In this document: piece by piece, positions 7,594 through 17,618 of the stretch | Numbering within the stretch: the first letter of the stretch is position 1 | Layout: each line of letters opens with the position of its first letter | Assembly: GCF_001458435.1 (NCBI RefSeq) | Contig: NZ_CYSF01000012.1 | Span: 62,001 to 126,000, forward strand | Reading direction: 5' to 3' | Source of the DNA: Thalassovita mediterranea | GTDB lineage: Bacteria > Pseudomonadota > Alphaproteobacteria > Rhodobacterales > Rhodobacteraceae | DNA: 64,000 nucleotides | Notes under the pieces: generated by a model | What the model was told of the DNA's origin: nothing | Databases searched by the model: none | What the model saw: only the letters and a program-made list of their open reading frames with translations | Made by a program: the position numbers and the translations under genes

Positions 7594-8601
7594 TCAACCT
7601 CTCCCCAGAACCCCATCAAGGGCCGTCTGCAACTGATCCTGTTCTGCAATCTGCAAACGCACGGGTACGGTCAGCACCTTCATGCGGAAACTTTCTGGCA
7701 AGCGCACGGCGTCCTTTTCCGTCGTGACCATCTGAAGACCTCGCAGCGCTGCCTCTTTCTCCAGCCGCGTCAGCAGCGCGGGCGTCAGGGTTTGGTGATC
7801 ATCCAGACCCTCGGCGCGCACCAGATCCGCACCAAGCTCGCGTAGGGTGCGAAAGAATTTCTCTGGATGGCCGATCCCAGCGAAGGCCAGAACTGGCATG
7901 CCAGCAAAATCAATGCCCATTTGCAACGGTTCCAGCGCGCCAGTCAAATGCGGCAGGTTATGCGCGCGGATCACATTACCCCAGCGGGCGTCAAAATCGG
8001 CCTGCGCCGCTGCCCCGCCAATGGACAGCACCAGATCGGCGCGGGCCAGTCCCACGTCCACCGGTTCACGCAAAGGCCCCGCAGGCAGGCAGCGGGCGTT
8101 GCCGAAGCCCTTGTGGGCGTCCACCACAATCAGCGACAGATCTTTGTGCAGGTCGGGGTTCTGGAACCCGTCGTCCATCACGATCAGGTCGGCGCCTTCT
8201 GCCTCGGCCAGTTTGGCACCCTCGGCGCGGGATTTGGCGACCACCACAGGGGCAAAGGCCGCCATCAACAGCGGTTCATCCCCCACCTCTGCCGCCGTAT
8301 GGCGCATGGGGTCGACAAGGATCGGACCTTTCGCACTGCCGCCATAGCCGCGTGATACCACAATGGGTTTCACCGCCATGCCCATCAGCTGCATCAGCAA
8401 CGCGATGGTGGTCGGTGTTTTGCCGGTGCCGCCAGCATTGATGTTGCCAACGCAGATCACCGGCACCTTGGCTTGGTAGGCGCCACCCTTGGCTACCCGT
8501 CGCGCGGTCAGATGGGCATACAATGCACCTAGAGGCGCTAGAAAATGCGCCCGAATGCCTGCGGCCTCAGGGGCGTTGTCCCAGAAACGTGGTGGCTGCA
8601 T
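7594..8601 (-). CDS. lpxK: Tetraacyldisaccharide 4'-kinase
   Basis: 335 residues. LpxK phosphorylates the 4' position of the lipid A disaccharide at the inner membrane. The Walker A motif GGTGKTP follows an N-terminal amphipathic/hydrophobic segment ([15 protein letters not shown]), as in the family, and other conserved blocks are SRGYGG, VGDEPLL, DDGFQN and the C-terminal [10 protein letters not shown]. The ATG at 8601 shares one base with the waaA stop (TAATG), so translation is probably coupled. It is the last gene of the minus-strand lipid A block. Confidence 0.96.
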   Translation of the reverse strand: MQPPRFWDNAPEAAGIRAHFLAPLGALYAHLTARRVAKGGAYQAKVPVICVGNINAGGTGKTPTTIALLMQLMGMAVKPIVVSRGYGGSAKGPILVDPMRHTAAEVGDEPLLMAAFAPVVVAKSRAEGAKLAEAEGADLIVMDDGFQNPDLHKDLSLIVVDAHKGFGNARCLPAGPLREPVDVGLARADLVLSIGGAAAQADFDARWGNVIRAHNLPHLTGALEPLQMGIDFAGMPVLAFAGIGHPEKFFRTLRELGADLVRAEGLDDHQTLTPALLTRLEKEAALRGLQMVTTEKDAVRLPESFRMKVLTVPVRLQIAEQDQLQTALDGVLGRG

Positions 8602-9818
8602 TAGCGTATCTCCCCAAGGTCGAGTGCGTCGTGCAGCATTTCGATAACCGCATCGGTGACCTCTGCCCCGACAGAGCTGACATCCCAACCCGCATGTGCC
8701 ATCGCTGCAGCCTGATCGGCAGACGACAGCACAGCCAGTGCGCTGGCCAGACTGTCCGCATCTTTGACAATCCGCGCGGCCCCTGCGGCCACAAAACGGC
8801 TGTAGGCACTAAGGTATCTGCCGACATTTGGGCCATATAGAATGGCGGATCCCAAAGCGGCAGGTTCATAGGGATCACGTCCGCCGAAACCTGGGATGAG
8901 TGAGCTGCCCATGAATGTCACTGGTGCCAAACGATACCACAGCCCCATTTCGCCATATGTGTCGGCCAAAAGGACCTGTGTTTCCTCTTCGGGCTGTTGC
9001 CCTTTGGACCAGACCGCTGTGCGCCAGCCCCATTTGTTCAGTTTGCGCACCATTTCGGCCCCCTCGTCCGGATTGTCGGGAACAAGGATCAGCAGCTGTC
9101 GGTGGGATAGACGCAGCGCGGCCTTGTGGGCCTGACTGATCATGCCCAGTTCATCCAGCTGCGCCATCGCGGCCAGCCAAACAGGGCGGTTGCCCAATTT
9201 CTGCGCCAACGCTTCGCGTTTGGTTTCGTCGCAGGGCAGGGCGCGGCCGCCTTCCTGCATCGCGCCCAGGACATCGATATTGGCACGTGACAGACCAATG
9301 CGGCCTAATCGCTGTGCCGCCGCCTGATCCACCGCGACAACACGGCCAAAGCGCTGCAAAACGGATCGGCTGATGTCGGGTAGCCACCGGAAACGCGCGT
9401 CTTCCAGTGCCTCCGCTTCGGCATCTAGTAAGAGGAGTGGGATATCGCGTCGCGCGGCCAGTTCGATCGCCGCTGGTCGCAGATCACCGCCAGTCCACAG
9501 GCCAATGTCGGGTCGCCAGTGGTCAAAAAACTCGGTCATGTCGGCAATGGCGTCTTCTGGGATCACCTGCCAGATCATGTTTGATTTGATGTGATCTGGC
9601 TGCGCCACGCCCGGGGCTGTGGTCAACAAAAGGTTCAATCCCGGCCGCTGTGTTGCAAGCAGTGCAAACAGCTGCATAAGAGCGGCAGCTTTTTGCAAGC
9701 TGGTCGCGTGCGCCCAGATCAGCTCTCCCTCTGGGCGGGGGAGGTCATATTGGGCCGGCTTGCGGCTGCCGCGCCGTGCAAGAGCCATATAGGCAGCAAG
9801 ACTTAGGGATCGCGGCAT
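8601..9818 (-). CDS. waaA: 3-deoxy-D-manno-octulosonic acid (KDO) transferase
   Basis: 405 residues from the chosen ATG at 9818; an ATG at 9869 would add 17 residues but overlap the DUF4170 gene. WaaA/KdtA attaches KDO from CMP-KDO to lipid IVA, at the inner membrane face. Family features are the N-terminal GEL(I)WAHATSLQ block in place of HAVSVGE, the GGDLRP segment matching the WxxExxLWPN region weakly, and the C-terminal [22 protein letters not shown] block that binds the nucleotide sugar. The N-terminal motifs diverge from enterobacterial enzymes, which is common in Rhodobacteraceae. It lies between DUF4170 and lpxK in a compact operon. Confidence 0.9.
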   Translation of the reverse strand: MPRSLSLAAYMALARRGSRKPAQYDLPRPEGELIWAHATSLQKAAALMQLFALLATQRPGLNLLLTTAPGVAQPDHIKSNMIWQVIPEDAIADMTEFFDHWRPDIGLWTGGDLRPAAIELAARRDIPLLLLDAEAEALEDARFRWLPDISRSVLQRFGRVVAVDQAAAQRLGRIGLSRANIDVLGAMQEGGRALPCDETKREALAQKLGNRPVWLAAMAQLDELGMISQAHKAALRLSHRQLLILVPDNPDEGAEMVRKLNKWGWRTAVWSKGQQPEEETQVLLADTYGEMGLWYRLAPVTFMGSSLIPGFGGRDPYEPAALGSAILYGPNVGRYLSAYSRFVAAGAARIVKDADSLASALAVLSSADQAAAMAHAGWDVSSVGAEVTDAVIEMLHDALDLGEIR

Positions 9819-9828
9819 TGCCCGGTTC

Positions 9829-10083
9829 TTAGCCCAGTTCTTCGGTGGCGGAAATTTCACGTTCTTCATCGCGCAGGCGATGAATGTGGGCGATATAGTA
9901 ACGCATATGGGCGTTATCTACGGTTTTCTGTGCCTCGGCTTTCCAGGCGTCGTAGGCGGACTGATAGTTGGGGAACATACCGACGATGTGAATGTCATCT
10001 ACGTCCTTGAACACGTTCTTGGACGGGTCCACCAGTTCACCCCCAAAGACAAGGTGCAGGCGCTGGGCTGTTTTATCACTCAT
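9829..10083 (-). CDS. DUF4170 family protein
   Basis: 84 residues, the size of this small conserved alphaproteobacterial family. It contains LHLVFGGELVDP near the start and VGMFPNYQSAYDAWKAEAQ, typical of DUF4170. No biochemical role is established. In Rhodobacteraceae it sits next to waaA, as here, with ten bases between the genes, suggesting a link to lipid A or KDO assembly. The ATG at 10083 begins MSDKTAQRLH and matches family length. Confidence 0.85.
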   Translation of the reverse strand: MSDKTAQRLHLVFGGELVDPSKNVFKDVDDIHIVGMFPNYQSAYDAWKAEAQKTVDNAHMRYYIAHIHRLRDEEREISATEELG

Positions 10084-10192
10084 TCGGGTTGCTCCTCCGT
10101 TAGTTGGTGGCAACTTAGGCGCAGAGCTGATGCACCGCAAGGGAGCGGCAGCTATCAGGCAGGTCCGGTGGCAAAGGTGTGCCGTCGCTAAA

Positions 10193-11002
10193 TCAAGATG
10201 CCTCGTTTTCGGGCCGTGATTGCGCGCTGACCAGTCGTGCGGTCAGGTTTGTGTGCAGCTCAGGACTGGCGGCAACCACGCCTTTGACCTGCGGGTGCGG
10301 GTTGTTGAACTGCAGCGCCTGCCCGTGCATGTCGGTCACGGTTGCGCCTGCCTCTGTCAGGATCAGTGCGCCGGCGGCGATGTCCCATTCCCAACTGTCG
10401 CGCAAGGTCAGCATCGCATCAAACCGCCCCTGCGCCACAAGGCTGAGGCGGTAGGCCAGCGACGGGCGATAGACCCGTTTCACATCCGGCACATCGCCAT
10501 CCACCCACTTTTCCGGTGCGTAGTTTGGTTTCGCCGCCACGACGGAGGCACCGGTCAGGCCGGATTGCCCGCTCACCCGAACCGGATCATTGTTCAGTGT
10601 CGCGCCTTGACCCTTTGCGGCGGCATAGAGCCTGTTTTTGGCGGGTAGGTAGACCACGGCAGCGGTGACTTGGCCGCCTTCGGCAATGGCGATGGAGTGC
10701 GCCCAGCTTTTGGATCCTTCTATGAAGCTGCGGGTGCCATCAATGGGGTCGATGATGAACACACGCTCCTGCGTCAGGCGCGCTGCGCTGTCATCGCTTT
10801 CCTCGGATAGCCAGCCATAGTCGGATCGCGCGCTGCGCAATTCACGTTCCAGCACCGCGTTGACGGCCAGATCCGCCTCGGTCACCGGTCCCTGTTCGCC
10901 AGGCTTGTCCCAGGATTTGGCATCGGGTCCGTGAAAGGTCAGCGCGGTTTCACCGGCCAGACGGGCGGCGTGGATCAGAAGATCTAGGTCACTTGCCGGC
11001 AA
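10193..11002 (-). CDS. cysQ: 3'(2'),5'-bisphosphate nucleotidase CysQ / inositol monophosphatase family
   Basis: 269 residues. The lithium-sensitive phosphatase fold is shown by the metal motifs EES (near residue 68), DPIDGTRSF (Asp85 and Asp88) and WEWDIAAGALI near the C-terminus. The family hydrolyses 3'-phosphoadenosine 5'-phosphate or inositol monophosphate. Placement as CysQ is by overall similarity and by the usual position in this operon. Its start overlaps the pmbA end by 14 bases. It is separated from DUF4170 by 109 bases. Confidence 0.85.
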   Translation of the reverse strand: MPASDLDLLIHAARLAGETALTFHGPDAKSWDKPGEQGPVTEADLAVNAVLERELRSARSDYGWLSEESDDSAARLTQERVFIIDPIDGTRSFIEGSKSWAHSIAIAEGGQVTAAVVYLPAKNRLYAAAKGQGATLNNDPVRVSGQSGLTGASVVAAKPNYAPEKWVDGDVPDVKRVYRPSLAYRLSLVAQGRFDAMLTLRDSWEWDIAAGALILTEAGATVTDMHGQALQFNNPHPQVKGVVAASPELHTNLTARLVSAQSRPENEAS

Positions 11003-12335
11003 GGGTCATCCCCTCCACCAGCAGCGATGGCACCACGCGGCTGAGGTGCGCGCGCGCGTCGTTGGCGGGAATGATCCGTGCCAACATGTCCAGCAGATTG
11101 CCCGCGATGGTGCATTCGTTGACGGGATATTGGATTTCACCGTTTTCCACCCAGAACCCGCTGGCGCCGCGTGAATAGTCGCCGGTGTTGGGGTTGATCG
11201 TCGATCCGATCATCGAGGTGACCAACAGACCAGTGCCCATCTGTTGCAGCAGATCCTCACGGCTGGCGTTGCCTTGGGTCAGGGCGATGTTCCACGGGCT
11301 GGGCACCGGCGGGGCCGATGTGCCACGCACCGCGTTGCCCGTCGACTGCAGGCCCAGTTTGCGCGCGGTGGCCAAATCCAGCGTCCAGCCGGTCAACACG
11401 CCGTCATCGACGATCTTGCGTTTATTTGTTGCCAGCCCTTCGGCATCAAAGGGGCGCGAACCAGAGGTGCGCGGACGATGCGGATCCTCTAGCAGGTCGA
11501 TGCCCTTGGGCAGCACCTGCGTGCCTTCCTTGCCCAGGAGCCACGAAGACCCCCGCGCAATCGCGCTGCCGTTTGCGGCGGCCAGCAGATGGCCGATCAG
11601 CGACGAGGAAATCCGTTCATCAAACACCACCGGATAGGTGCCGGTTTGCGGCTTGCGCGCGCCGATGCGTTCAACGCAACGGCGGGCGGCGGTTTCGCCG
11701 ATCTCTTCGGGGCTGCGCAGATCGGATTGGAAAATGCGCATGTCGCCGTCGTGGTCCCGCTCCATCCCCGTGCCGGTGCCGGCAATGGCGACACAGCTGG
11801 TGGCGCGGTCGCTGCGCATGTAGCCACCGCCAAAACCATTGCTGGCGGCCAGATACACCTCGCGCGCGCCATAGGCGGCGGAACTGGACTGTACCTGCGT
11901 CACACCCTCAACCGCCTGCGCGGCTGCTTCGGCGCGGCGCGCATCCTCTTCCAGTGCTGCCGGGTTAGGCTCCGGGGTGGGGTCATAGAGTTCCAGCGCA
12001 TCCACGTCCCAATCACGGGCCAGCTGATCGGGATCAGCCAAACCCACATAAGGATCCTCTGGCGCCTCACGCGCCATCGCAACCGCGCGTTCTGCCATCG
12101 CAGCCAGCGTGTCGGGGCGCGTGTCAGAGGCCGATACATTGGCCTGCCGCTGCCCAACAAAGACCCGCAACCCGATGTCTGTCCCTTCCGAGCGTTCCGC
12201 CTGTTCCAGCACCCCGCCGCGCACGTCGATATTGATCGATGTGCCCGCCACTGCCATCGCATCTGCTGCATCGGCGCCTGCGTCTTTGGCCGCTTTCAGC
12301 AGGGCATGGCTCAGCTCTTTCAGGGATTGGGTCAT
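10989..12335 (-). CDS. pmbA: TldD/PmbA-family metallopeptidase-like protein (PmbA/TldE)
   Basis: 448 residues, standard for PmbA (TldE). With TldD it forms a protease complex known for microcin B17 maturation and CcdA degradation. PmbA-type proteins lack the HExxxH zinc motif of TldD, and none is seen here, which supports the PmbA assignment. The C-terminal region TINPNTGDYSRGASGFWVENG is characteristic. The ATG at 12335 was chosen because the upstream extension is not family-like. No tldD lies in the window. It heads the lipid A block as in other Rhodobacteraceae. Confidence 0.9.
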   Translation of the reverse strand: MTQSLKELSHALLKAAKDAGADAADAMAVAGTSINIDVRGGVLEQAERSEGTDIGLRVFVGQRQANVSASDTRPDTLAAMAERAVAMAREAPEDPYVGLADPDQLARDWDVDALELYDPTPEPNPAALEEDARRAEAAAQAVEGVTQVQSSSAAYGAREVYLAASNGFGGGYMRSDRATSCVAIAGTGTGMERDHDGDMRIFQSDLRSPEEIGETAARRCVERIGARKPQTGTYPVVFDERISSSLIGHLLAAANGSAIARGSSWLLGKEGTQVLPKGIDLLEDPHRPRTSGSRPFDAEGLATNKRKIVDDGVLTGWTLDLATARKLGLQSTGNAVRGTSAPPVPSPWNIALTQGNASREDLLQQMGTGLLVTSMIGSTINPNTGDYSRGASGFWVENGEIQYPVNECTIAGNLLDMLARIIPANDARAHLSRVVPSLLVEGMTLAGK

Positions 12336-12529
12336 CGGCTGCCTCTTGTTCTTTTGTCGCTTTGGATCTCTTATCCCCCATGAGGTAGACCGCCGCCCGC
12401 CGTTGCGCAAGTTTTGCGTCCCAATTTTGCGTGCCTGTGCACCCCAAAGGCTTCCCTTTTCAATGTTCTAAAAATACTCAGCCCCGCTCAAAGCCACAGG
12501 GGGCGCCGCCAGTATGGTGCGCAGATACG

Positions 12530-12556
12530 AAAAAGGCCGGGGCATGAACCCCGGCC
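12530..12556 (-). terminator. Rho-independent terminator after DUF2125 gene
   Basis: On the minus strand the 8-bp stem GGCCGGGG/CCCCGGCC with a six-base loop runs into TTTTT. It lies 30 bases downstream of the DUF2125 stop. Confidence 0.88.
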
Positions 12557-12586
12557 AATTCAGTCTCTATTTCTGCGCATAGTGCC

Positions 12587-14110
12587 TTATTGCAGGCGCA
12601 TGCCGTTGGCCAGAACGTGGCCTTCGCTGTTGATTTCCAGCTTGGATTTCAGGCTGTCCTCACCTTCGCCGGGAACGGCGAACATGCCCATCATCATGCG
12701 GGCGCCCATCACGTCCTCTTGGCTGACGAAGCCCATCGAAACGATGGTGTCCAGCAACTTGTTCGCGCCGGTCAACGACAGGTCGATTGCACCTTCGGGG
12801 CGCGGCATGCCGTCAAAGCTGGTCAGGTCGGTGTTGTCGAAGGTAAATGCGCCGGCGCCGGTCAGTTCTGCGCCAACCGCGCGTACAGTCAGGTTGTTCA
12901 GCGCAACAGAATTTAGCTCGCCGGGCATTTCGGCTTCGGCAAGGGTGTCTTCGTTGAAGATATCCGTCAGAACCTTGGCTTTGCCGGTGATGTCAAAGCT
13001 GATGGTCGCGGGATCGCGCGGCAGCTGACCGGCCGGATCAAACAGGCCCCACAGCATATCCGCCATGGTGAAATCGCCCAGCGTCATGGCCAGTTTGAAA
13101 TCCTGCTCTTCGTCGCTCATCCCCAGCGGGACCATCAGGTCCAGCGCGGTTTTCCCCATTTCATAAGAGATGGGGAAAGGCAGGTCAGGCACCTGAACGG
13201 TTGCCTTGCTGTCGCTGCCGTTTGCAAAGAGGCGGAACGTTTCGGCATTAAAGGTCAGGCCAAAGTTGCCCATGCCGTAGCTTTGGGTGCCAGCGAGTTT
13301 GTCGCCGTCGATGAACATATCATAGTCCATGTCGCCACCGCCGTAGCTGATCGATCCTTCGGCCGCGAAACCGTTTTTCATCGCTGCGGACATGTCGTCG
13401 TAATTGATGTCTTTGGGGATCGCAGATGTGCCGCCGATGGTCACGTCGCGCAGGGTGCCGTTCACTTTTACATAGTCGTCGGTCGACCCTTCGGGTGCCT
13501 TGGCATCGACCGTGATCAGCATCTGCTCGGCGGTCATCGACTGTTCGGATTTCAGCAACATGGTACCCATGCTGAGCGTTTTGCCTTTGACGTTGATCAG
13601 GGTCGCTTTGACGGTGCCCACGTCGATGTCGCCCGTTTCATCCATCAGCTTGTCCAGCGACACTTCGATCGATGCGGCAGATGTGTCGTAGTTGATCGCA
13701 TCAGGTTCACCCGAAGCGGTGGTCTTCAGGCCAACAGAGCTGTAGTTGACCTGGATATCCCCGCTATCCTCACCATCATCGATTGAAATGGTCATCGGGA
13801 ACGTGGTGGGCATGATCAAATCAACGGTGCCATTCCCGTTATCGATCAGGTTCAGGTCGGGCATGGTGATTTCAACGCTGCCGTCCTCATTGCCGTCAAT
13901 CTCAGGCACAGCAATCGTCATCTTCAGGTCTGAAATTTTCAGATCGTTCCCTTGCATCGTCTCAGTGGCCGAGACCGTCATGTCATTGGCCTGCATCTGC
14001 TGTGTCCAGTTGGCCCAGACGTCTTTGGGGGTCACGTCCGCAAAGACAGCGGGGGCGCCGATCAGTAGCGCGGCAAGGGCGGTCGAGGACCGTGCGAGGG
14101 TATGTTTCAT
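12587..14110 (-). CDS. DUF2125 periplasmic/envelope protein
   Basis: 507 residues. The N-terminus is a clear Sec signal peptide (MKHTLARSSTALAALLIGAP with an AVFA cleavage site near residue 24). The mature part is acidic, rich in beta-strand patterns, Asp and Thr, and has no cysteine motif or catalytic signature. Length and composition match the DUF2125 family found in Alphaproteobacteria. Function is unknown. It has its own terminator, and a 246-base non-coding gap separates it from pmbA, so it is probably monocistronic. The ATG at 14110 fits the signal peptide; longer upstream frames do not. Confidence 0.8.
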   Translation of the reverse strand: MKHTLARSSTALAALLIGAPAVFADVTPKDVWANWTQQMQANDMTVSATETMQGNDLKISDLKMTIAVPEIDGNEDGSVEITMPDLNLIDNGNGTVDLIMPTTFPMTISIDDGEDSGDIQVNYSSVGLKTTASGEPDAINYDTSAASIEVSLDKLMDETGDIDVGTVKATLINVKGKTLSMGTMLLKSEQSMTAEQMLITVDAKAPEGSTDDYVKVNGTLRDVTIGGTSAIPKDINYDDMSAAMKNGFAAEGSISYGGGDMDYDMFIDGDKLAGTQSYGMGNFGLTFNAETFRLFANGSDSKATVQVPDLPFPISYEMGKTALDLMVPLGMSDEEQDFKLAMTLGDFTMADMLWGLFDPAGQLPRDPATISFDITGKAKVLTDIFNEDTLAEAEMPGELNSVALNNLTVRAVGAELTGAGAFTFDNTDLTSFDGMPRPEGAIDLSLTGANKLLDTIVSMGFVSQEDVMGARMMMGMFAVPGEGEDSLKSKLEINSEGHVLANGMRLQ

Positions 14111-14241
14111 AAAATTTGCCTTCCGTTTGGAAAATGATTTTTCCGATAGCTTCTGCCTTAAAGCGGGGCGGGTCAAGGCGCAGGACTGTAGACCGCAGCA
14201 CCGGATCCGTTTACCACTTAGGGTCAAGAACGGAGGTAAAG

Positions 14242-14988
14242 ATGCCTGATTTCAATAACAAGACCGTAATGATCACCGGCGCGTCGCGCGGGATTGGTGA
14301 GGCGGCTTCTCGCCTATTTGCTGCTGCGGGTGCCAATGTGGTGATGCTGGCACGCAGTGGTGAACGCATTGCCCAGATCGCCGAAGAGATTGGGGCGCTG
14401 GCGCTGACGGGCGATGTGGCCTCTTACGCCGATATGCAGGGGGCTGTGGCGCAGACGGTGGAACGGTTTGGTTCCCTCGACATTCTGATCAACAATGCTG
14501 GTGTGATCGAACCGATTGGCGCGCTGGGTGATGTCAGTCCCGAAGGCTGGGGGGCGGTAATTGATGTGAACCTTAAGGGCGTTTTCAACGGCATGCATGC
14601 GGCCTTGCCGCAGATGGTGGCGGCGGGTGGTGGCACGATCATCACTATTTCCTCCGGCGCGGCCCATCGCGGGTTGGAGGGGTGGAGCGCCTATTGTTCG
14701 TCCAAAGCGGGCGCTGCGATGCTGACCGAATGCGCTGATCTGGAATATCGCGGCAAGGGTGTGCGCATCATGGGGCTGTCGCCCGGCACTGTGGCCACCC
14801 AGATGCAGCGCGAGATCAAGGCAAGCGGTATCAACCCCGTGGCGCAGCTGTCGTGGGAAGATCACATTCCTGCCGATTGGCCTGCACAGTGTTTGATGTG
14901 GATGTGTGGTCCTGCCGGTGATGACCTGACCGGAACCGAGGTCAGCCTGCGTGATGAAGATGTACGCAAAGCGGTAGGACTAGTTTAA
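14242..14988 (+). CDS. Short-chain dehydrogenase/reductase
   Basis: 248 residues with a GGAGG ribosome-binding site just upstream. The Rossmann glycine motif TGASRGIG (residues 12-19), the NNAG motif, and the catalytic YxxxK pair (Tyr151, Lys155) with an upstream Ser are all present, so it should be an active NAD(P)-dependent oxidoreductase. Substrate is unknown. It is one base before an enoyl-CoA hydratase-like gene, suggesting a shared role in acyl or hydroxyacyl-CoA metabolism. Confidence 0.9.
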   Translation: MPDFNNKTVMITGASRGIGEAASRLFAAAGANVVMLARSGERIAQIAEEIGALALTGDVASYADMQGAVAQTVERFGSLDILINNAGVIEPIGALGDVSPEGWGAVIDVNLKGVFNGMHAALPQMVAAGGGTIITISSGAAHRGLEGWSAYCSSKAGAAMLTECADLEYRGKGVRIMGLSPGTVATQMQREIKASGINPVAQLSWEDHIPADWPAQCLMWMCGPAGDDLTGTEVSLRDEDVRKAVGLV

Positions 14989-14989
14989 A

Positions 14990-15613
14990 ATGATCGAAGT
15001 AATTGATCAGGGTGGGTGTCGGATTGTTACCATCAACCGCCCTGAAAAGGCCAATTCCCTAACCGCCGAAATGCTGGAACGCCTGTGTGAAATTGCCGAA
15101 GGTGCCGGTGATGTGCAGGTGCTGATCCTGACTGGCGCGGGCAAGGTCTTTTCCGCCGGTGCCGACCTCGAGGCGGCGAAGGCAGGTCTGGCGACCTCGC
15201 CCCTGTGGGAACGTCTGTCCGGTGCCATCGCGGCGCTGCCGGGGCTGACCATTGCCGCGCTTAATGGCACGCTGGCGGGGGGCGCCAATGGTATGGCATT
15301 GGCCTGTGATCTGCGCATTGCAGTGCCGGGGGCCAAGTTTTTCTATCCGGTGATGAAGCTGGGGTATCTGCCGCAGCCCTCCGATCCGGCACGTATGGCG
15401 GCGCTGATTGGTCCCGCACGGACCAAGTTGATTCTGATGGGCGGGCAGAAGATCATGGCCGATGAGGCGCTGCGCTTTGGCCTGATCGACCGGATCGTTG
15501 ACGGTGATGTGGTGGCGGAGGCGCGCGCCATTGCCGAGGACACACTGAACGCCGATCCCGAGATCGCCCGCGGCATCAAACAGATGTGCGAGGGTAAAGC
15601 AGTTCGTGGATGA
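14990..15613 (+). CDS. Enoyl-CoA hydratase/isomerase family protein
   Basis: 207 residues, shorter than the usual 255-265 because the C-terminal helical region is reduced. The crotonase fold is evident from INRPEKANSL, the oxyanion block VFSAGADL, and GTLAGGANGMALACDLRIA. The catalytic glutamate positions of true hydratases are not clearly conserved, so hydratase, isomerase or another CoA activity are all possible. The start is one base after the SDR stop, and the end overlaps the next gene by eight bases, giving a three-gene operon. Confidence 0.82.
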   Translation: MIEVIDQGGCRIVTINRPEKANSLTAEMLERLCEIAEGAGDVQVLILTGAGKVFSAGADLEAAKAGLATSPLWERLSGAIAALPGLTIAALNGTLAGGANGMALACDLRIAVPGAKFFYPVMKLGYLPQPSDPARMAALIGPARTKLILMGGQKIMADEALRFGLIDRIVDGDVVAEARAIAEDTLNADPEIARGIKQMCEGKAVRG

Positions 15614-16175
15614 TCGATTGAATGATCAAGACGACTGGCGTGATTGGCAAGACGAAGGCTGGCCGTTTGAAGACGCGCTGGCCGAGGCGATTGCCGCATG
15701 GGACGGCAAATCCAAAGCGATGATTGCTGAGGTGCATGATCAATTGGCAGAAGCGGATCGTGATTATCTGCCTCTGCTGATTGACTTCGTGGCCGAGGAT
15801 GAGTTGTCCGATGGCGCCACATGGCTGCTGAAACATGCGCTGGAAAACGGGGTGAAGGCGAAGGATCTGCCATATATCGCCCCCGCCTTGGTCGCCGCCA
15901 CGCAATCGGCCCGCTGGCCGACACAGCTACACATGTTGCAGATCCTGCCGATGCTGGACGTTTCGGACGATCTGCGTCCCGCGGTGCAGGGGCTGGTGTT
16001 TGGTGCGCTGCCTGCCAAAAGGGCGATGCTGCGCGCCTGGGCCTACGCGGGCGCGGATCAACTGGCGGTGCACCATGCCGATTTGCGTATGCGGGTGATG
16101 CAGATCCTTGACCGCGCACGGGAACAGGAAACCGCCGCCTCTGTTCTGGCGCGGCTGAAACACTGCCGGTTTTAA
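15606..16175 (+). CDS. Conserved hypothetical alpha-helical protein
   Basis: 189 residues beginning at a GTG that overlaps the upstream gene by eight bases. It is acidic, tryptophan-rich at the N-terminus (DWRDWQDEGWPFEDALAEAI), and appears all-helical with HEAT-like helix pairs. No catalytic motif, signal peptide or membrane segment is visible and no named family is recognised. Overlap with the enoyl-CoA hydratase-like gene implies cotranscription. Confidence 0.65.
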   Translation: MDDRLNDQDDWRDWQDEGWPFEDALAEAIAAWDGKSKAMIAEVHDQLAEADRDYLPLLIDFVAEDELSDGATWLLKHALENGVKAKDLPYIAPALVAATQSARWPTQLHMLQILPMLDVSDDLRPAVQGLVFGALPAKRAMLRAWAYAGADQLAVHHADLRMRVMQILDRAREQETAASVLARLKHCRF

Positions 16176-16295
16176 CGCTGTCTAGCCTCAAACTGCGTTT
16201 GCGGGGAAGGGGGGCGTGTTCTTCCCGCTTGTCCTTGTGGGACTGGCGCGGCATGAGGGTGGTGTATTTCAAACGGCGTCGGGGGCGATTGGCCA

Positions 16296-17618
16296 ATGAA
16301 TTTTGATATTTCTCAGCAGCCGCAGATCGTGCAGCAGGCCTATGGGCTGGTGATGCAGGTCTGGGAGCTGGCGCAGGGCTGGCTATTGTCGCCCGCCGCA
16401 TGGTCGCAATTCGGGCTGTTGCTGGTCGCGTGGTTTGCTGCGCGGTTCGCCAATCAGCGCCTGCAACCCTTCCTGAAGAAGTGGCTGACTCCCGAAAGTG
16501 CGGCGAGTTATCTGGATCGCGGGCGCCTGTTCGTCGGTCAGTTCCTGCCGCTGTTGCTGCCGCTATTGGCCTATGTGTTTACGGGGATTGGTGAAAGCGT
16601 CGTTCGCTCGCTGTTTGACAGTGGGGCGGTGATTGCCTTTGGTAAGCGCATTTTCTTATTCATCGCGGTACGCGCTATGGTGCGCGACATCATCAAGGAC
16701 CCGCTGTTTGGCCTGATCGGGCGCTACGTGCTGTTGCCGATTGCCGGTGTCTACGTCCTTGGCCTGATGGATTTCGCCACAGCATGGCTGGATGGCGCAG
16801 TGGTGCCTTTGGGCAACCTGTCATTTTCACTGCTGGATCTACTGCGGTTTATCGTCGTAGGCGGCATCATCTTCTGGCTGGGGCGCTGGTCGAACGATCA
16901 ATCCGCCACCCTGATCCAGAAACAAGAGGCGATGCGCCCTGCCACCCGTCAATTGGCGGTAAAGGCGGCGGAAATCGGGATTTTCGGCGTCGCCTTCCTG
17001 ATCTTCCTCAATATTATGGGAATCCCGCTGACCTCTTTGGCGGTGCTAACCGGTGCCATTGGTGTGGGTCTGGGTTTTGGCCTGCAGAAGATCGCGTCGA
17101 ACTTCATCTCTGGTGTGATCCTGCTGCTGGAAGGGCAAGCAACCGTAGGGGATTACGTCGAACTGGATGGGGGTGAGGCAGGCACCATCGTGAAAATGAC
17201 CGCGCGTGCGGCGATTCTGGAAACCTATGATGGGCGCTGGATCGTTGTCCCGAACGAAGATTTCATCACCACCCGCGTCGTGAACTATTCCGATCAAGGC
17301 AGCGCCAATCGGTATGAGGCGCCGTTTTCCGTCAGCTATGACACTGACATCAACAAGGTGCCGGCGATTATCGAGGCAGCGGTGGGCAAGCTGGATTTTG
17401 TCCTTGATGATCCTGATGGGCCGGATTGCGAACTGCGTGGCTTTGGTGACAGCGGCATTGATTTCGCGGTGGAGTTCTGGGTCAACGGCATCGACGACGG
17501 GCGTAACAAATACACGCCGCAGGTGCTGTTTGCCGTATGGAACGCGCTGAAAGATGCAGGGATCGAAATCCCCTATCCGCATCGCGTGGTGGAAATCAAA
17601 GGTGGTTCCCTGACATGA
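16296..17618 (+). CDS. Mechanosensitive ion channel, MscS family
   Basis: 440 residues. Several hydrophobic helices occupy the first 240 residues. The pore-lining helix is the glycine/alanine-rich GAIGVGLGFGLQKIASNFISG, followed by the beta domain (YVELDGGEAGTIVKMTARAAIL, then VVPNEDFITTRVVNYS) and a mixed alpha/beta C-terminus. The family opens under membrane tension during hypo-osmotic shock. The 120-base gap before it contains no obvious gene. Its stop overlaps the next start by four bases (ATGA). Confidence 0.93.
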   Translation: MNFDISQQPQIVQQAYGLVMQVWELAQGWLLSPAAWSQFGLLLVAWFAARFANQRLQPFLKKWLTPESAASYLDRGRLFVGQFLPLLLPLLAYVFTGIGESVVRSLFDSGAVIAFGKRIFLFIAVRAMVRDIIKDPLFGLIGRYVLLPIAGVYVLGLMDFATAWLDGAVVPLGNLSFSLLDLLRFIVVGGIIFWLGRWSNDQSATLIQKQEAMRPATRQLAVKAAEIGIFGVAFLIFLNIMGIPLTSLAVLTGAIGVGLGFGLQKIASNFISGVILLLEGQATVGDYVELDGGEAGTIVKMTARAAILETYDGRWIVVPNEDFITTRVVNYSDQGSANRYEAPFSVSYDTDINKVPAIIEAAVGKLDFVLDDPDGPDCELRGFGDSGIDFAVEFWVNGIDDGRNKYTPQVLFAVWNALKDAGIEIPYPHRVVEIKGGSLT

